In this document: one piece after another, positions 16,698 to 24,677 of the stretch | Layout: every line of letters starts with the position of its first letter | Numbering within the stretch: the first letter of the stretch is position 1 | NCBI RefSeq assembly: GCF_000378825.1 | Contig: NZ_KB900388.1 | Coordinates: 1,053,947-1,117,946 of the forward strand | From: Salinispora vitiensis | GTDB lineage: Bacteria; Actinomycetota; Actinomycetes; Mycobacteriales; Micromonosporaceae | DNA length: 64,000 nt | Direction: 5' to 3' | Notes under the pieces: model-generated | Told to the model about the DNA's origin: nothing | The model's input: the letters and a program-made list of their open reading frames with translations, nothing else | Databases searched by the model: none | Made by a program: the position numbers and the translations under genes

Positions 16698-17651
16698 TCA
16701 CGGAATCGGACGGGCGTGTTCCAGCTCGATCGGGGCGTGCAGCGCCGAAACCTCGGCCACCTCACGATCCTCGACGATCACCGTACCGCCGTCGCCGTCG
16801 ACCGTCGCCACCACCCCGCCCGGAATGTTCAACGCCGTACGCATCGTCGGCGGATCCCCGATCACCGTGATCGTGTACGGCCCGGTCAACAACCGCCCAT
16901 CCACGAAAAGGGAGCCGTTCTCCCCATCCAGGAAATATGTCGAAGCAACGATCCGTACCGTCACTTGGTCGCCGCCGGAAATCTGCATCGCCTCAGCGTC
17001 CGCGCCCCGCAACTCCTGCACCGCGTCCAACACCCGCATCGCCGAAATCGCCGCCCCACCACCGGGCTCGAACCGCACCACCAACCCCGGCCCCTGCGCC
17101 GGCAGCGTCCCCGCCAGAATCCCCAACTCATCCGCCCGCCGCGCCGCCTCCTCCAACGCGGCCTGCCGGCCCTGCTCCCCCGACGCCAGCTGCCGCTGGC
17201 TGTCCTCCAACGCCGCGATGTCCTGCCGCAGCCGGTCCTCCCGAGCATTCAGGTCGGAGAGAATCTGCACCAGATCTTCCTGTCGCATGGCTGAGGTATA
17301 CGGATCCGTTGACGTCGTCCGCAACTGCTCCACCAGCGTGAACCCCAGCAACGCCAGCAAAACAAAGATCATCACGGTGGCCGGACTCGTCCGCCGCCAG
17401 CCACCGATGAGGGCAAGGGCGGACGTGAACGGACGCCGCGCTGAACGTTCCAGCGTCGCCTCACCCGTCCCGGCTGGCTGGGTTGGCTCACCCGACTCGG
17501 CTGGCTCGGCCTCCGGTGCCAGCGGACTCAACTCGTCCGGTTCCGGCGCGTCCGGACGAGGGTCCGGCTCCCTCGCCGGACCCGCCGACGGCAGCGGACC
17601 CGGCTGACCCGGCCAACCCGTACCCGTCTCGTTGTGCTCGTCACCACTCAT
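16698..17651 (-). CDS. DUF881 family membrane-anchored protein (Rv1825-like)
   Basis: A 317-residue protein of the DUF881 family. The first 100 residues are a Pro/Glu-rich cytoplasmic tail. A single transmembrane helix follows (ATVMIFVLLALLGFTLVEQL), then a coiled coil (REDRLRQDIAALEDSQRQLA) and the external DUF881 domain with GPGLVVRFEPGG, MRVLDAVQELRGADAEAM and GPYTITVIGDP. The function is unknown; the family occurs beside pgsA2 and sbp and has been linked to the cell envelope. The ATG at 17651 (MSGDEHNETG) is chosen over a frame extension with no ribosome site. It lies 10 bases after the sbp stop. Confidence 0.9.
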   Translation of the reverse strand: MSGDEHNETGTGWPGQPGPLPSAGPAREPDPRPDAPEPDELSPLAPEAEPAESGEPTQPAGTGEATLERSARRPFTSALALIGGWRRTSPATVMIFVLLALLGFTLVEQLRTTSTDPYTSAMRQEDLVQILSDLNAREDRLRQDIAALEDSQRQLASGEQGRQAALEEAARRADELGILAGTLPAQGPGLVVRFEPGGGAAISAMRVLDAVQELRGADAEAMQISGGDQVTVRIVASTYFLDGENGSLFVDGRLLTGPYTITVIGDPPTMRTALNIPGGVVATVDGDGGTVIVEDREVAEVSALHAPIELEHARPIP

Positions 17652-17661
17652 CACGACAAAC

Positions 17662-17994
17662 CTACGCCCGGAACAGGTGCCGGCGGATCGCCGCCACATT
17701 CCCGAAGATTCGAACCCCCAGCACCACCACCACACCGGTGGAGAGCTGGCTACCCACCCCCAACTGATCCCCCAAATATACGATCAGGCCAGCCACCAAC
17801 ACGTTGGAGATGAACGACACTACGAACTGCTTGTCGTCGAAGATCCGGTCCAGCTTCGCCCGCACCCCACCAAACACCGCGTCCAACGCCGCCACTACGG
17901 CGATCGGTAGATACGGCTGCAACGCCCCCGGCACCGTTGGATCGAGCCACAACCCGAGCAGCACGCCCGCGAGCAACGCCAACGCCGCAATCAT
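17662..17994 (-). CDS. sbp: Small basic protein (Sbp, DUF1290) family membrane protein
   Basis: A 110-residue membrane protein with three hydrophobic helices: MIAALALLAGVLLGLWLD, LPIAVVAALDAVFGGVRA and VSFISNVLVAGLIVYLGD. The conserved loop KLDRIFDDKQFVVSF is typical of the family that in Firmicutes lies near ftsZ/divIVA genes. The start ATG overlaps the stop of the upstream DUF881 gene (ATGA at 17994-17991), so it is translationally coupled. It matches Rv1824 in the conserved block. Confidence 0.92.
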   Translation of the reverse strand: MIAALALLAGVLLGLWLDPTVPGALQPYLPIAVVAALDAVFGGVRAKLDRIFDDKQFVVSFISNVLVAGLIVYLGDQLGVGSQLSTGVVVVLGVRIFGNVAAIRRHLFRA

Positions 17995-18914
17995 CGACCA
18001 CCTCCGAAGTCGGGAGCCGTCGGCGAACCAGACGCCCCGGGACTGACCGACCGGGCCGACGGCGTCGGACTGGCCGGTGACTGCGCGTACTGTAGCCGGG
18101 GATCCGGCGCGGCAGGCAGGGTCAGGCCATCGGCGTCCCGCACCTCGAACGCCACCCCGGTATCCGCCGCTACCTGCTTCATGGTCGCCGCGATCCGGGT
18201 CTGTGCGAACCGCTCCCGCAACTCATCCGGGCCGATCGCCGATACCTCGTACGGTCCGATCACCCGGCGCAAATCGACCAGAATCGCCTGCCCCGCCGAC
18301 CGAATCGTGGACGTTGCCGTCAACCGCTGCCCGTTGATCGAGATCGCCTCCGCCCCCGCCGCCCACAGCCCGTTCGCGACCCCCTGGAGATCGAGGTAAA
18401 TCACCCGCGGCGGCCCGGAGACCGGATCCGGCACCATCTGCTGATCCGGCGGAGCATCGGCCAACCGCACCACCACACCGTCCCCCTTCACCCGGCCCAA
18501 ACCGGTGCCCGCCTCCAGCTCGTGCAGCTGCGCCGCCTCCGTCCCCAGCGCGGCGGCCCGCTGCTGGGCCACCTCCGCCCGCAACGCGTCGGCCGACTCC
18601 GACAGCTGGTCGGTCTCCTCCTCCCGCTGCTCGATCTGCGCCACCAGACCCTCCCGGGCCTGCTGGCGCCCCGGCGCCGCCGCCACCGTCTGGCGGTACG
18701 CCACCGCGAACAGAAAGCCGAGCACCACGACGACGACGAGGCTCACGGCCCGGACCGACCGGTGCCACCGCACCGTGGCCCCCTGCCGCCGGCGGGCCGC
18801 CGCGTCGGCGTACCCCGGATCGAGCGGATTGCGGAACAGCTCGGTGAGGAAATCCGGCGCGTACGCCCGCCCGGTCGGCTCCCGGTTCTCCGGTCGAAGC
18901 TGCGAGTCGGTCAT
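17991..18914 (-). CDS. DUF881 family membrane-anchored protein (Rv1823-like)
   Basis: A 307-residue second DUF881 protein. A short cytoplasmic N-terminus carries YAPDFLTELFRNPLDPGYADAA, then one transmembrane helix (AVSLVVVVVLGFLFAVAY), a coiled coil (QIEQREEETDQLSESADAL) and the DUF881 domain with GDGVVVRLADAP, IYLDLQGVANGLWAAGAEAI and GPYEVSAIGP. A Ser/Pro-rich tail ends it. Its ATG at 18914 overlaps the pgsA stop by ATGA and its own stop overlaps the sbp start, so pgsA, DUF881 and sbp form one tightly coupled unit. Confidence 0.9.
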   Translation of the reverse strand: MTDSQLRPENREPTGRAYAPDFLTELFRNPLDPGYADAAARRRQGATVRWHRSVRAVSLVVVVVLGFLFAVAYRQTVAAAPGRQQAREGLVAQIEQREEETDQLSESADALRAEVAQQRAAALGTEAAQLHELEAGTGLGRVKGDGVVVRLADAPPDQQMVPDPVSGPPRVIYLDLQGVANGLWAAGAEAISINGQRLTATSTIRSAGQAILVDLRRVIGPYEVSAIGPDELRERFAQTRIAATMKQVAADTGVAFEVRDADGLTLPAAPDPRLQYAQSPASPTPSARSVSPGASGSPTAPDFGGGR

Positions 18915-19519
18915 CGTGCCCTCGCTGCCCGCACCAGCCGCCTGGCCTGCACCACATACATCGCGCCAGCGACCCAGTACAGGCTCAGACCCCACCAGGC
19001 CAGGCTCCAGCCAACCGCGCCGGCGGCTGCTCCCGGTGCCGCCTTCGCCAGCAGCAGAACCGGGAACGCGGCCAACAACAGAAACGTCGCCGTCTTGCCC
19101 ACATAGTGCACCGGCGGTGGCCCGTATCCGTAGCGACGTAGCGCGCCGAGGGAACCCACCAGCAGCAGTTCACGGGCGAGCAGCGCCACCGTGAACTGCC
19201 ACGGCACCACCTCACGGACGGTGAACGCGACCAGTGTGGCCAGGATGTAGAGGCGATCCACGAACGGATCGAGGAGCTCGCCCAGTCGACTCACCTGCCC
19301 GAGCCGCCGGGCGACCCAGCCGTCCACCCAGTCGGTGGTGCCACCGACCGCCAGCACCACGATCGCGGCCACATCGGCATGGGCTACCAGGAGTAGGTAG
19401 AGGAAGACCGGAACACCGAGGAGCCGGACGAAGCTGATCAGGTTCGGCAGCGTGAAGACCTGGTCGGTGAGGTGGCCGGAGGCCTGCGGAGTGCCAACTC
19501 GAGCCGGCCGCTGCGACAC
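18911..19519 (-). CDS. pgsA2: CDP-alcohol phosphatidyltransferase (PgsA2-like)
   Basis: A 202-residue membrane enzyme that transfers a phosphatidyl group from CDP-diacylglycerol to an alcohol. The full signature D-G-x2-A-R-x8-G-x3-D-x3-D is present as DGWVARRLGQVSRLGELLDP followed by FVD near residues 58-80, and about six transmembrane helices surround it. The family includes phosphatidylglycerophosphate and cardiolipin synthases, so the alcohol acceptor is inferred only from synteny with Rv1822. The GTG at 19519 has GGAGGAGG just upstream; extension to 19675 would add an unconserved Ser/Gly-rich leader. It is the first gene of the coupled unit. Confidence 0.9.
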   Translation of the reverse strand: MSQRPARVGTPQASGHLTDQVFTLPNLISFVRLLGVPVFLYLLLVAHADVAAIVVLAVGGTTDWVDGWVARRLGQVSRLGELLDPFVDRLYILATLVAFTVREVVPWQFTVALLARELLLVGSLGALRRYGYGPPPVHYVGKTATFLLLAAFPVLLLAKAAPGAAAGAVGWSLAWWGLSLYWVAGAMYVVQARRLVRAARAR

Positions 19520-19751
19520 CGAACCTCCTCCACTGTGCGCCTCGGCGCCCGACCCACGTCTGCCAGCTGTGCTGCCGGGTCGGTAGGCATCGGCACGGTT
19601 ACTCCAGCGCGGGACCGACCCGTTGGACCCGCCCTCCGATCGAAATGATCGTGGTCGGGTCAGTTGCGCTGCCACTATATCCGCCCGTTCACAGCATGGA
19701 TGCGCTGACTCAGCGCGGATACGTGTGGTGTCCGGGTGTGGGGTGGCGCAC

Positions 19752-19775
19752 GTATCCTAGAGCAGCCTAGGATAC
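19752..19775. promoter_or_regulatory. Palindromic operator-like site between pgsA2 and usp
   Basis: GTATCCTAG (19752-19760) and CTAGGATAC (19767-19775) form a perfect 9-base inverted repeat with a 6-base spacer. TAGGAT, a good actinobacterial -10 box, occurs on both strands within it. A related sequence occurs at 23239-23261. The site lies between the divergent pgsA2 and universal stress protein genes. Confidence 0.5.
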
Positions 19776-19889
19776 TAGGGTTAAACTCTGACACCACCTC
19801 CCAAGCGGCAACTCCAACTGGGGGCTAACCCGCCAGTTTGCGGCTCCGCGCCACCCCGTGGCCGCGATACTGACCGTGGGGGTGAAGGG

Positions 19890-20771
19890 GTGAACTCGTC
19901 GAACGGCGCCGCGGTGGTAGTCGGCGTGGACGGCTCCGAGCAGGCGCGACGGGCCGTACGCCTCGCAGCCGGCGAGGCCGCCCGCCGCAACCGGATGCTG
20001 CGGATCATCCACGGCTTCATCTGGCCACTCCTCCACGTCCCGGTGGGAGCACCACCCGGCGGACCGCCCGGATCGGGCCTCCGCAACCAGGCGGAGCAGC
20101 TCGTCGCCGACGCGGTCGCCGAAGCCGAAGCGACCGCGCCCGGCCTCCGCGTCTCCGGCGAGATCATCGACGGCGAGGCTGCCGCCGTGCTGGTCGGCGA
20201 AGCACCAAACGCCGTGCTGATCGTGTTGGGTGACCGGGGTATGGGCGGCTTCGCGGCCCTCGTCGTCGGCTCGGTCGCGGTACAGGTCGCCACCCACGCC
20301 GACTGCCCGGTCCTGGTCGCCCGCGGCACGGACCGCACCGAAGGGCCGGTGATCGTCGGCGTGGACGGATCCGCGGTATCCCCTCCCGCCGTCGAATTCG
20401 CTGCCGAACAGGCGTCGCTGCGCGGCAGCGACCTCGTCGCCGTACACACCTACCTACACCCGGTCGCCAGGGAACCTGGCGACATGCAGCCTCTCGTCTA
20501 CGACGAAGAGAACCTGCGCCACGAGGAACGCCAGCTCCTCGCCGAATCCGTCGCCGGGCTGGCCGAGCGGTGGCCGGATCTCACCGTCCACCACCAGACC
20601 ATCCGTGGCCGGCCCGCGCCAATCCTCAACGAGGCCTCCCAGCAGGCCCAACTACTGGTCGTCGGCGGGCACGGACGCGGTGCGCTCACCGGCCTGCTGT
20701 TGGGCTCGGTCAGCCAGTCCGCACTGCACCACGCCGACTGCCCGGTCGCCGTGGTCCGCGCTCCCGGCTGA
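19890..20771 (+). CDS. Universal stress protein, two tandem Usp domains
   Basis: A 293-residue cytosolic protein made of two Usp domains (about 8-147 and 153-290). Each begins VVVGVDGS or VIVGVDGS and ends with the ATP-binding signature: GDRGMGGFAALVVGSV near 112 and GGHGRGALTGLLLGSV near 255. Both keep the G-2x-G-9x-G-(S/T) pattern, so both may bind ATP. In actinobacteria such tandem proteins are usually induced by hypoxia or dormancy signals; I see no clear DosR box here, but a palindrome lies about 115 bases upstream. The GTG at 19890 follows a purine-rich stretch. The two small genes downstream may belong to the same transcript. Confidence 0.92.
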   Translation: MNSSNGAAVVVGVDGSEQARRAVRLAAGEAARRNRMLRIIHGFIWPLLHVPVGAPPGGPPGSGLRNQAEQLVADAVAEAEATAPGLRVSGEIIDGEAAAVLVGEAPNAVLIVLGDRGMGGFAALVVGSVAVQVATHADCPVLVARGTDRTEGPVIVGVDGSAVSPPAVEFAAEQASLRGSDLVAVHTYLHPVAREPGDMQPLVYDEENLRHEERQLLAESVAGLAERWPDLTVHHQTIRGRPAPILNEASQQAQLLVVGGHGRGALTGLLLGSVSQSALHHADCPVAVVRAPG

Positions 20772-20855
20772 ACCGCCCGACGCGGTTGGTCACCAACTCA
20801 GACGGGTAGACGCCCGGCAGACACCACCGATGAGCCCGACCGAGGAGGCACCCGG

Positions 20856-20915
20856 ATGCCCGCACCACAACCAGGGAACGACGCGTACGGCCAGCACGGC
20901 GGCGGCCCGCAATGA
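20856..20915 (+). CDS. Very short open reading frame coupled to the next gene
   Basis: A 19-codon frame, MPAPQPGNDAYGQHGGGPQ, starts at an ATG with GGAGG 7 bases upstream and ends in a TGA that overlaps the ATG of the membrane protein gene (ATGA at 20912-20915). The ribosome site is much better than any in front of the downstream gene, so this frame may serve to deliver ribosomes to it. The peptide is Gly/Pro/Gln-rich and not recognised. Confidence 0.45.
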   Translation: MPAPQPGNDAYGQHGGGPQ

Positions 20916-21379
20916 GAGCCGGATTCCTGGCCGACGGAGCGATCGCCGGCGCGGCCGGCACCACCGCCCTCAACATCGTCACCTACCTGGACATGACGCT
21001 ACGAGCCCGGCCGGCGAGTAACACCCCGGAGCGCAGCGCCGGCCGGGTCGCCGAGGTGACCCACCTCAACCTCGGCCCCGAACCCCAGGCGACCAACCGC
21101 CGCTCAGGACTCGGCCCGCTACTCGGTTACGGCATCGGGATCGCGGCCGGAGTCGGCTTCGCCCTGCTGACCCGGGGCCGACCAATGCCGCCGGCTCTGG
21201 CCAGTGGGCTGCTCGGCGGCGGAGTGATGACCGCCTCCGGCGGCTCGTACGCCGTCTTCGGAGTCAGCGACCCACGAACCTGGAGCCGTGGGGACTGGCT
21301 GTCCGACCTCATCCCGCACTTGGCGTACGGCCTAGTCGCCGCGACGACCTGGAACCGACTCCGGATGCCACCCGCTTAA
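20912..21379 (+). CDS. Conserved hypothetical membrane protein
   Basis: A 155-residue protein starting MRAGFLADGAIAGAAGTTAL. Hydrophobic segments near residues 8-27, 68-86 and 95-115 (LLGYGIGIAAGVGFALL, ALASGLLGGGVMTASGGS) and a C-terminal one suggest about four membrane passes. An internal hydrophilic loop contains LRARPASNTPERS. I do not recognise a named family. Its start overlaps the short frame at 20856, so translation is probably coupled, and it lies 140 bases after the universal stress gene. A strong bidirectional terminator follows the stop. Confidence 0.65.
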   Translation: MRAGFLADGAIAGAAGTTALNIVTYLDMTLRARPASNTPERSAGRVAEVTHLNLGPEPQATNRRSGLGPLLGYGIGIAAGVGFALLTRGRPMPPALASGLLGGGVMTASGGSYAVFGVSDPRTWSRGDWLSDLIPHLAYGLVAATTWNRLRMPPA

Positions 21380-21389
21380 GGTCTAACCA

Positions 21390-21429
21390 CCCCACCGCCC
21401 GCCCTGCGAACGCGGGGCGGGCGGTGGGG
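21390..21429. terminator. Strong bidirectional hairpin terminator
   Basis: Perfect 15-base arms at 21390-21404 and 21415-21429 enclose a 10-base loop. The hairpin separates the membrane protein gene on the plus strand from the small gene ending at 21431 on the minus strand, so it can serve both. Confidence 0.8.
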
Positions 21430-21430
21430 A

Positions 21431-21625
21431 TCAGCTGTCGTCCTCAGCAACCGGTTCGCCCGGGGGTCCATGGCCGGAGACCTGGCCCCGAGGCACCGGA
21501 CGCCCCCGGTCCCCCTGGGACGATCCCCGGTGACGTGGGTGACCCGTCGGACCGGGCCCCTTGGTGTTCTGCACGTTCGAGCCCCGGGCGCTACGCCGGG
21601 CCTCCTGCTGCTGCGGGTTCGTCAC
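21431..21625 (-). CDS. Small disordered hypothetical protein
   Basis: A 64-residue Gly/Pro/Arg-rich protein starting MTNPQQQEARRSARGSNVQN. It is probably unstructured and no family is recognised. Three points support a real gene: the GTG start has GGAG 6 bases upstream, the stop lies two bases before a strong terminator in the right orientation, and the N-terminal half has ordinary codon choice. It overlaps nothing convincing on the plus strand, since the endonuclease-like gene is best started at 21701. Confidence 0.5.
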   Translation of the reverse strand: MTNPQQQEARRSARGSNVQNTKGPGPTGHPRHRGSSQGDRGRPVPRGQVSGHGPPGEPVAEDDS

Positions 21626-21700
21626 CGCTGTCTCCTTCCCGCTGGACGGCGGCGCCCGTGGCGGCCGCTCCGCCCCGAATACCCACCGACGTCATCGGAC

Positions 21701-22393
21701 ATGCCGCGGGCTAACCGGGCCACCGGCGGGTACCCCCCGCCGGTGGGAGACAGTCACGAGACAGCGCGGGTGCTGCTGGAACGACGCGGACAGACCTACA
21801 CCGAGGAAGCCGGGATCCGGCTGGCCGACCGGCCCGGCCCGCTCTATCAGCTGTTGGTGCTCGCCACCCTGCTGAGCGCACGGATTCGCGCCAGCGTCGC
21901 GGTGGCCGCCGCCCGGGAGCTCTTCGCCGCCGGCTACCGCACCCCGTCGGCGATGGAGGCGGCGACCTGGCAGGACCGGGTTGACGCGCTGGGTCGCGGG
22001 CACTATCGGCGCTACGACGAGCGGACCGCCACGCTGCTCGGCACGGGCGCACGACTCTGCCTGGACCGCTGGCAGGGTGACCTGCGCCGACTACACCAGA
22101 CCGCGCAGGGCCAGCCGGCGCAGCTACGCCGGCTGCTCACCGCGTTTCCGGGCATCGGGCCCGCCGGTGCGAACATCTTCCTCCGCGAGGCCCAGGCGGT
22201 CTGGCCGGACCTGCGTCCCTTCGCCGACCGACGCACCCTCAGCGGCGCGGAGCGGTTGGGCCTGCCGCAAACCCCGCGGCGGCTCGCCGACCTGGTGGCG
22301 GAGGCGGAGTTCGGCCGCTTCGCCGCCGCCCTGGTGCGGGTCGCGCTCGGCGAGGAATCCGCTGGCGCGGTGACCCGGGCGGCACGCCGGTGA
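21701..22393 (+). CDS. HhH-GPD superfamily endonuclease III-like protein
   Basis: A 230-residue helical protein resembling endonuclease III. YQLLVLATLLSARIRASVAVAAARELF near residue 50 matches the start of the HhH-GPD fold, and LLTAFPGIGPAGANIFLREAQ near residue 148 is the helix-hairpin-helix with PGIGPAGA. The usual catalytic Lys and the C-terminal four-Cys iron-sulphur cluster of Nth are absent, so it is a degenerate relative rather than a standard glycosylase. It may bind DNA without cleaving it. The ATG at 21701 is chosen because the upstream frame is unconserved and overlaps the small minus-strand gene. Confidence 0.7.
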   Translation: MPRANRATGGYPPPVGDSHETARVLLERRGQTYTEEAGIRLADRPGPLYQLLVLATLLSARIRASVAVAAARELFAAGYRTPSAMEAATWQDRVDALGRGHYRRYDERTATLLGTGARLCLDRWQGDLRRLHQTAQGQPAQLRRLLTAFPGIGPAGANIFLREAQAVWPDLRPFADRRTLSGAERLGLPQTPRRLADLVAEAEFGRFAAALVRVALGEESAGAVTRAARR

Positions 22394-22397
22394 CCGG

Positions 22398-22583
22398 TCA
22401 CTTCGTCGCGTCGCCGCGGGGCCGGGTGAGGTGCCACACCAGCAGCGCCGCGAGCACGGCAAGCACGATCAGGCCGGTGGTGACGCCCTCGCCGTCCGGT
22501 TGATCCCGGCCAGTCGTTCCGAAGTAGATGACTGCCAGCCCGGTCAGCACCGCCACGGCGGTGCGTACTCCTCGGTCCCTCAC
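22398..22583 (-). CDS. Small two-helix membrane protein
   Basis: A 61-residue protein with two transmembrane helices (TAVAVLTGLAVIYFG and TGLIVLAVLAALLVWHL) linked by a short acidic loop, ending in the basic RPRGDATK. It has no recognised family. It converges tightly with the endonuclease-like gene (4 bases between stops). The GTG start lacks a strong ribosome site, so the exact start is uncertain. Confidence 0.5.
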   Translation of the reverse strand: MRDRGVRTAVAVLTGLAVIYFGTTGRDQPDGEGVTTGLIVLAVLAALLVWHLTRPRGDATK

Positions 22584-22648
22584 ACTCGGTGACCCTAGCC
22601 ACCGCTAGCCGCGAAGGGTGGCAAACTACTTTTTTCCCCCGAACAGGG

Positions 22649-22846
22649 TCAGTCGACCTCCAGGTCGTCGAGTGAAATCTTGTGGCTCATCAGCCAACGC
22701 GCCAACGCCGACATTCCGAACAACCACAGCGGCGCCGACTCGGTCGTCCCGCTGGTGGCAAAAATCGCGAACCGGAGGTCGGGCGCCCGGTACGCCTCGA
22801 TCCGCCACCGGTGTTGCCGGTCCCGCCAGATCGCTGAAGGGTCCAT
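22649..22846 (-). CDS. Small conserved hypothetical protein
   Basis: A 65-residue protein starting MDPSAIWRDRQHRWRIEAYR, with a central FAIFATSGTTESAPLWLF and a C-terminus ALARWLMSHKISLDDLEVD. Its balanced composition contrasts with the Arg/Pro-rich shadow frames around it, which supports a real gene. I do not recognise the family. It follows two hairpins (22861-22888 and 22939-22976), so it probably has its own promoter between them and the start. Confidence 0.5.
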   Translation of the reverse strand: MDPSAIWRDRQHRWRIEAYRAPDLRFAIFATSGTTESAPLWLFGMSALARWLMSHKISLDDLEVD

Positions 22847-22860
22847 GCTCAGACGCTACC

Positions 22861-22888
22861 GAGCTGGCCCCGCGTGCGGGGCCAGCTC
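22861..22888 (-). terminator. Hairpin upstream of the small gene at 22649
   Basis: A near-perfect 12-13 base inverted repeat with GAGCTGGCCCCG and its complement closes around a 2-4 base loop. It is one of two hairpins downstream of the geranylgeranyl-reductase-type gene. Confidence 0.5.
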
Positions 22889-22938
22889 GGGGACCCGGAG
22901 CCGGTGGCCGGCACTGCTTCGGCTTCGGCGGGAGAAGG

Positions 22939-22976
22939 GCACCGCCCCCCGAGACCTAAGCCTCGGAGGGCGGTGC
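22939..22976 (-). terminator. Hairpin in the gap below the flavoprotein gene
   Basis: GCACCGCCC and CCGAG on the left pair with CTCGG and AGGGCGGTGC on the right, with a single bulged base and an 8-base loop. It may end transcription from an unseen transcript in 22977-23316. Confidence 0.5.
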
Positions 22977-23316
22977 TGAGGTAGCCGGTGTGCAGGTCGC
23001 CTCTCGGCGCGTGGCGCGTGGCGGCTCCAGCCGAACGGTATTCCGCGACGGCTTATTGGTGAGGCCCGGGGACACTGGACACACCGACACCCGTGTCAAC
23101 AGCGTACCCGCCCCGGCCCTTCCTACCGGCCCGGTGGCGACGGTCACCGGGCCATACCGGTCAATCAGCTGCTACCAGTGGCGGACAACAGGTTGGACTG
23201 CTCCCCCGGTGGTCCCGGTGATGGGGGCAACACCACCGCTAGAGCATCCTAGGATCCTGGATGGATGTGGGAGTCCCGCAGTTGATGCCGGCCGCGAGCC
23301 GCGGAGACCAACAGCG
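22977..23316. other. Intergenic region with palindrome and no clear gene
   Basis: About 340 bases below the flavoprotein gene. A 63-codon minus-strand frame (22956-23147) exists but runs into the hairpin at 22939-22976 and has no ribosome site. Near the right end, 23239-23261 holds the palindrome ATCCTAGGAT (23246-23255) in a context that matches 19 of 23 bases of the site at 19757-19779. A small RNA reading leftwards from that site to the hairpin would fit, but nothing proves it. Confidence 0.4.
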
Positions 23317-24465
23317 TCAGCGCGGGCGGGGGGTTCTCCGCCCGCGCAGCCCCGCCAGCACTCCGAACGCCAGCCGCACCGGCACCCGGGAGAGCAGGTC
23401 ATCGAAGCCAGCCCGGCCCTGGCAAAAGGCGACAAAGGCCCGCCAGCCCGGCGGCGTCGCCAACAGCCCGTGGAACAGCCCCGGCCGACGCGAGAAGGTT
23501 TCCAGCAGCTGTCGGCCCGCCCGCATCGACGGGACCAACTCCCCCGCGACTGCCGACTCGTACTGGCCGAGGTTGTCAGCGGCGGCCGCCGCCCCCGCCA
23601 GCGTGCCGGAACGCAGGGCGTAGCTGATCCCCTCCCGGCTCCACGGCTCCAGCAGCCCCGCCGCGTCCCCCACCACCAGAACCCTCCCCCGGCGCAGCGG
23701 CGAGCCCTCCTGCCGACACCGGGTCAGGTGCCCGGAATCGTGCGCCGGCTCGACCCCGGCCAGGCCCAGCCGGTCCACGAACGAGCGCAGGTACGCCCGG
23801 GTCTGCTCCCCTGTCCCCCGCGCCGCGATCACCCCCACCGTCAGCAGGTCGTCCTTCGGAAACACCCAGGCGTACGAGCCGGGTAGCGGGCCCCAGTCCA
23901 GCAGCACCCGACCTCGCCAGCGGGCCCGTTGGGCCGGTGTCACCGGCAGCTCCAACTCCAACCCCAGGTCGACCTGCCGGTGTCGCACCCCCACGTGCCG
24001 TGCGGTCACCCCCGACGACCCATCGGCGCCGATCACCGCCCGCGCGGTCACCGTCGCCCCGTCGGCCAGCCGCAGGCGGACCCGGTCCGGCTCCGACTCC
24101 ACCGCCCGGACCGCGACCCGCTGACGCAGCTTGGCCCCGGCGGCGACCGCTGCGGCCCGTAGCCGGTCATCAAACTCGTCCCGGCACACCATCGTCACCA
24201 GCGGACCGACCGCGCTCTGCCGGGTGAACGCCCGCCGCCCGTCCAGGGTGAAGGTCACTCGCTCCGCCCGATCCTGCGCGGGCACCTCGATCCGGTCCGC
24301 CAGTGCGGCCAGCGAGGTGCCGATCAGGCCGCCACCACAGGTCTTGTAACGCGGATGTACAGCCCGCTCCAGAACGAGGGTCGTCAGACCCGCCTGTGCC
24401 GCGACGTGGGCGGCGGACAGGCCTGCCGGGCCCGCACCCACCACCGCAAGATCCCAGACCGTCAC
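23317..24465 (-). CDS. Geranylgeranyl reductase family flavoprotein
   Basis: A 382-residue FAD-dependent oxidoreductase. The Rossmann motif VVGAGPAGLSAAHVAAQAG lies at the N-terminus, the family signature YKTCGGGL near residue 40, a middle motif VIGADGSSGVTARHVG near 145, and the second FAD motif VLVVGDAAGLLEPWSREGI near 280. Family members saturate isoprenoid chains, such as menaquinone tails or geranylgeranyl lipids. In actinobacteria a paralogue beside the men genes reduces menaquinone; no men or nuo gene is adjacent here, so the substrate is open. The GTG at 24465 (VTVWDLAVVGAG) fits the family start. Confidence 0.88.
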   Translation of the reverse strand: MTVWDLAVVGAGPAGLSAAHVAAQAGLTTLVLERAVHPRYKTCGGGLIGTSLAALADRIEVPAQDRAERVTFTLDGRRAFTRQSAVGPLVTMVCRDEFDDRLRAAAVAAGAKLRQRVAVRAVESEPDRVRLRLADGATVTARAVIGADGSSGVTARHVGVRHRQVDLGLELELPVTPAQRARWRGRVLLDWGPLPGSYAWVFPKDDLLTVGVIAARGTGEQTRAYLRSFVDRLGLAGVEPAHDSGHLTRCRQEGSPLRRGRVLVVGDAAGLLEPWSREGISYALRSGTLAGAAAAADNLGQYESAVAGELVPSMRAGRQLLETFSRRPGLFHGLLATPPGWRAFVAFCQGRAGFDDLLSRVPVRLAFGVLAGLRGRRTPRPR

Positions 24466-24677
24466 CGTTGCCAGCCTAGAGCCCACGTCAACGTTCCTGG
24501 TCGAGGCGGGCGGGTGCCGGCACGGTCACCGCCCGGCGCACCCTCGGCACCCAGCCCTGCCCCAGCCGACGGCCGGGGCAGGGCGACATACCCGATCGGG
24601 GGAGCATCTTCGGTGGCCAGCCGGGTAACCACCGGACAGGCCGACCGCCCGTCCGGCGGTATCCGAAGGAGGACGAC

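Noticed and set aside
22956..23147. 63-codon minus-strand frame
   Set aside because: Its end lies in the hairpin at 22939-22976, it has no ribosome site and its composition resembles shadow frames.
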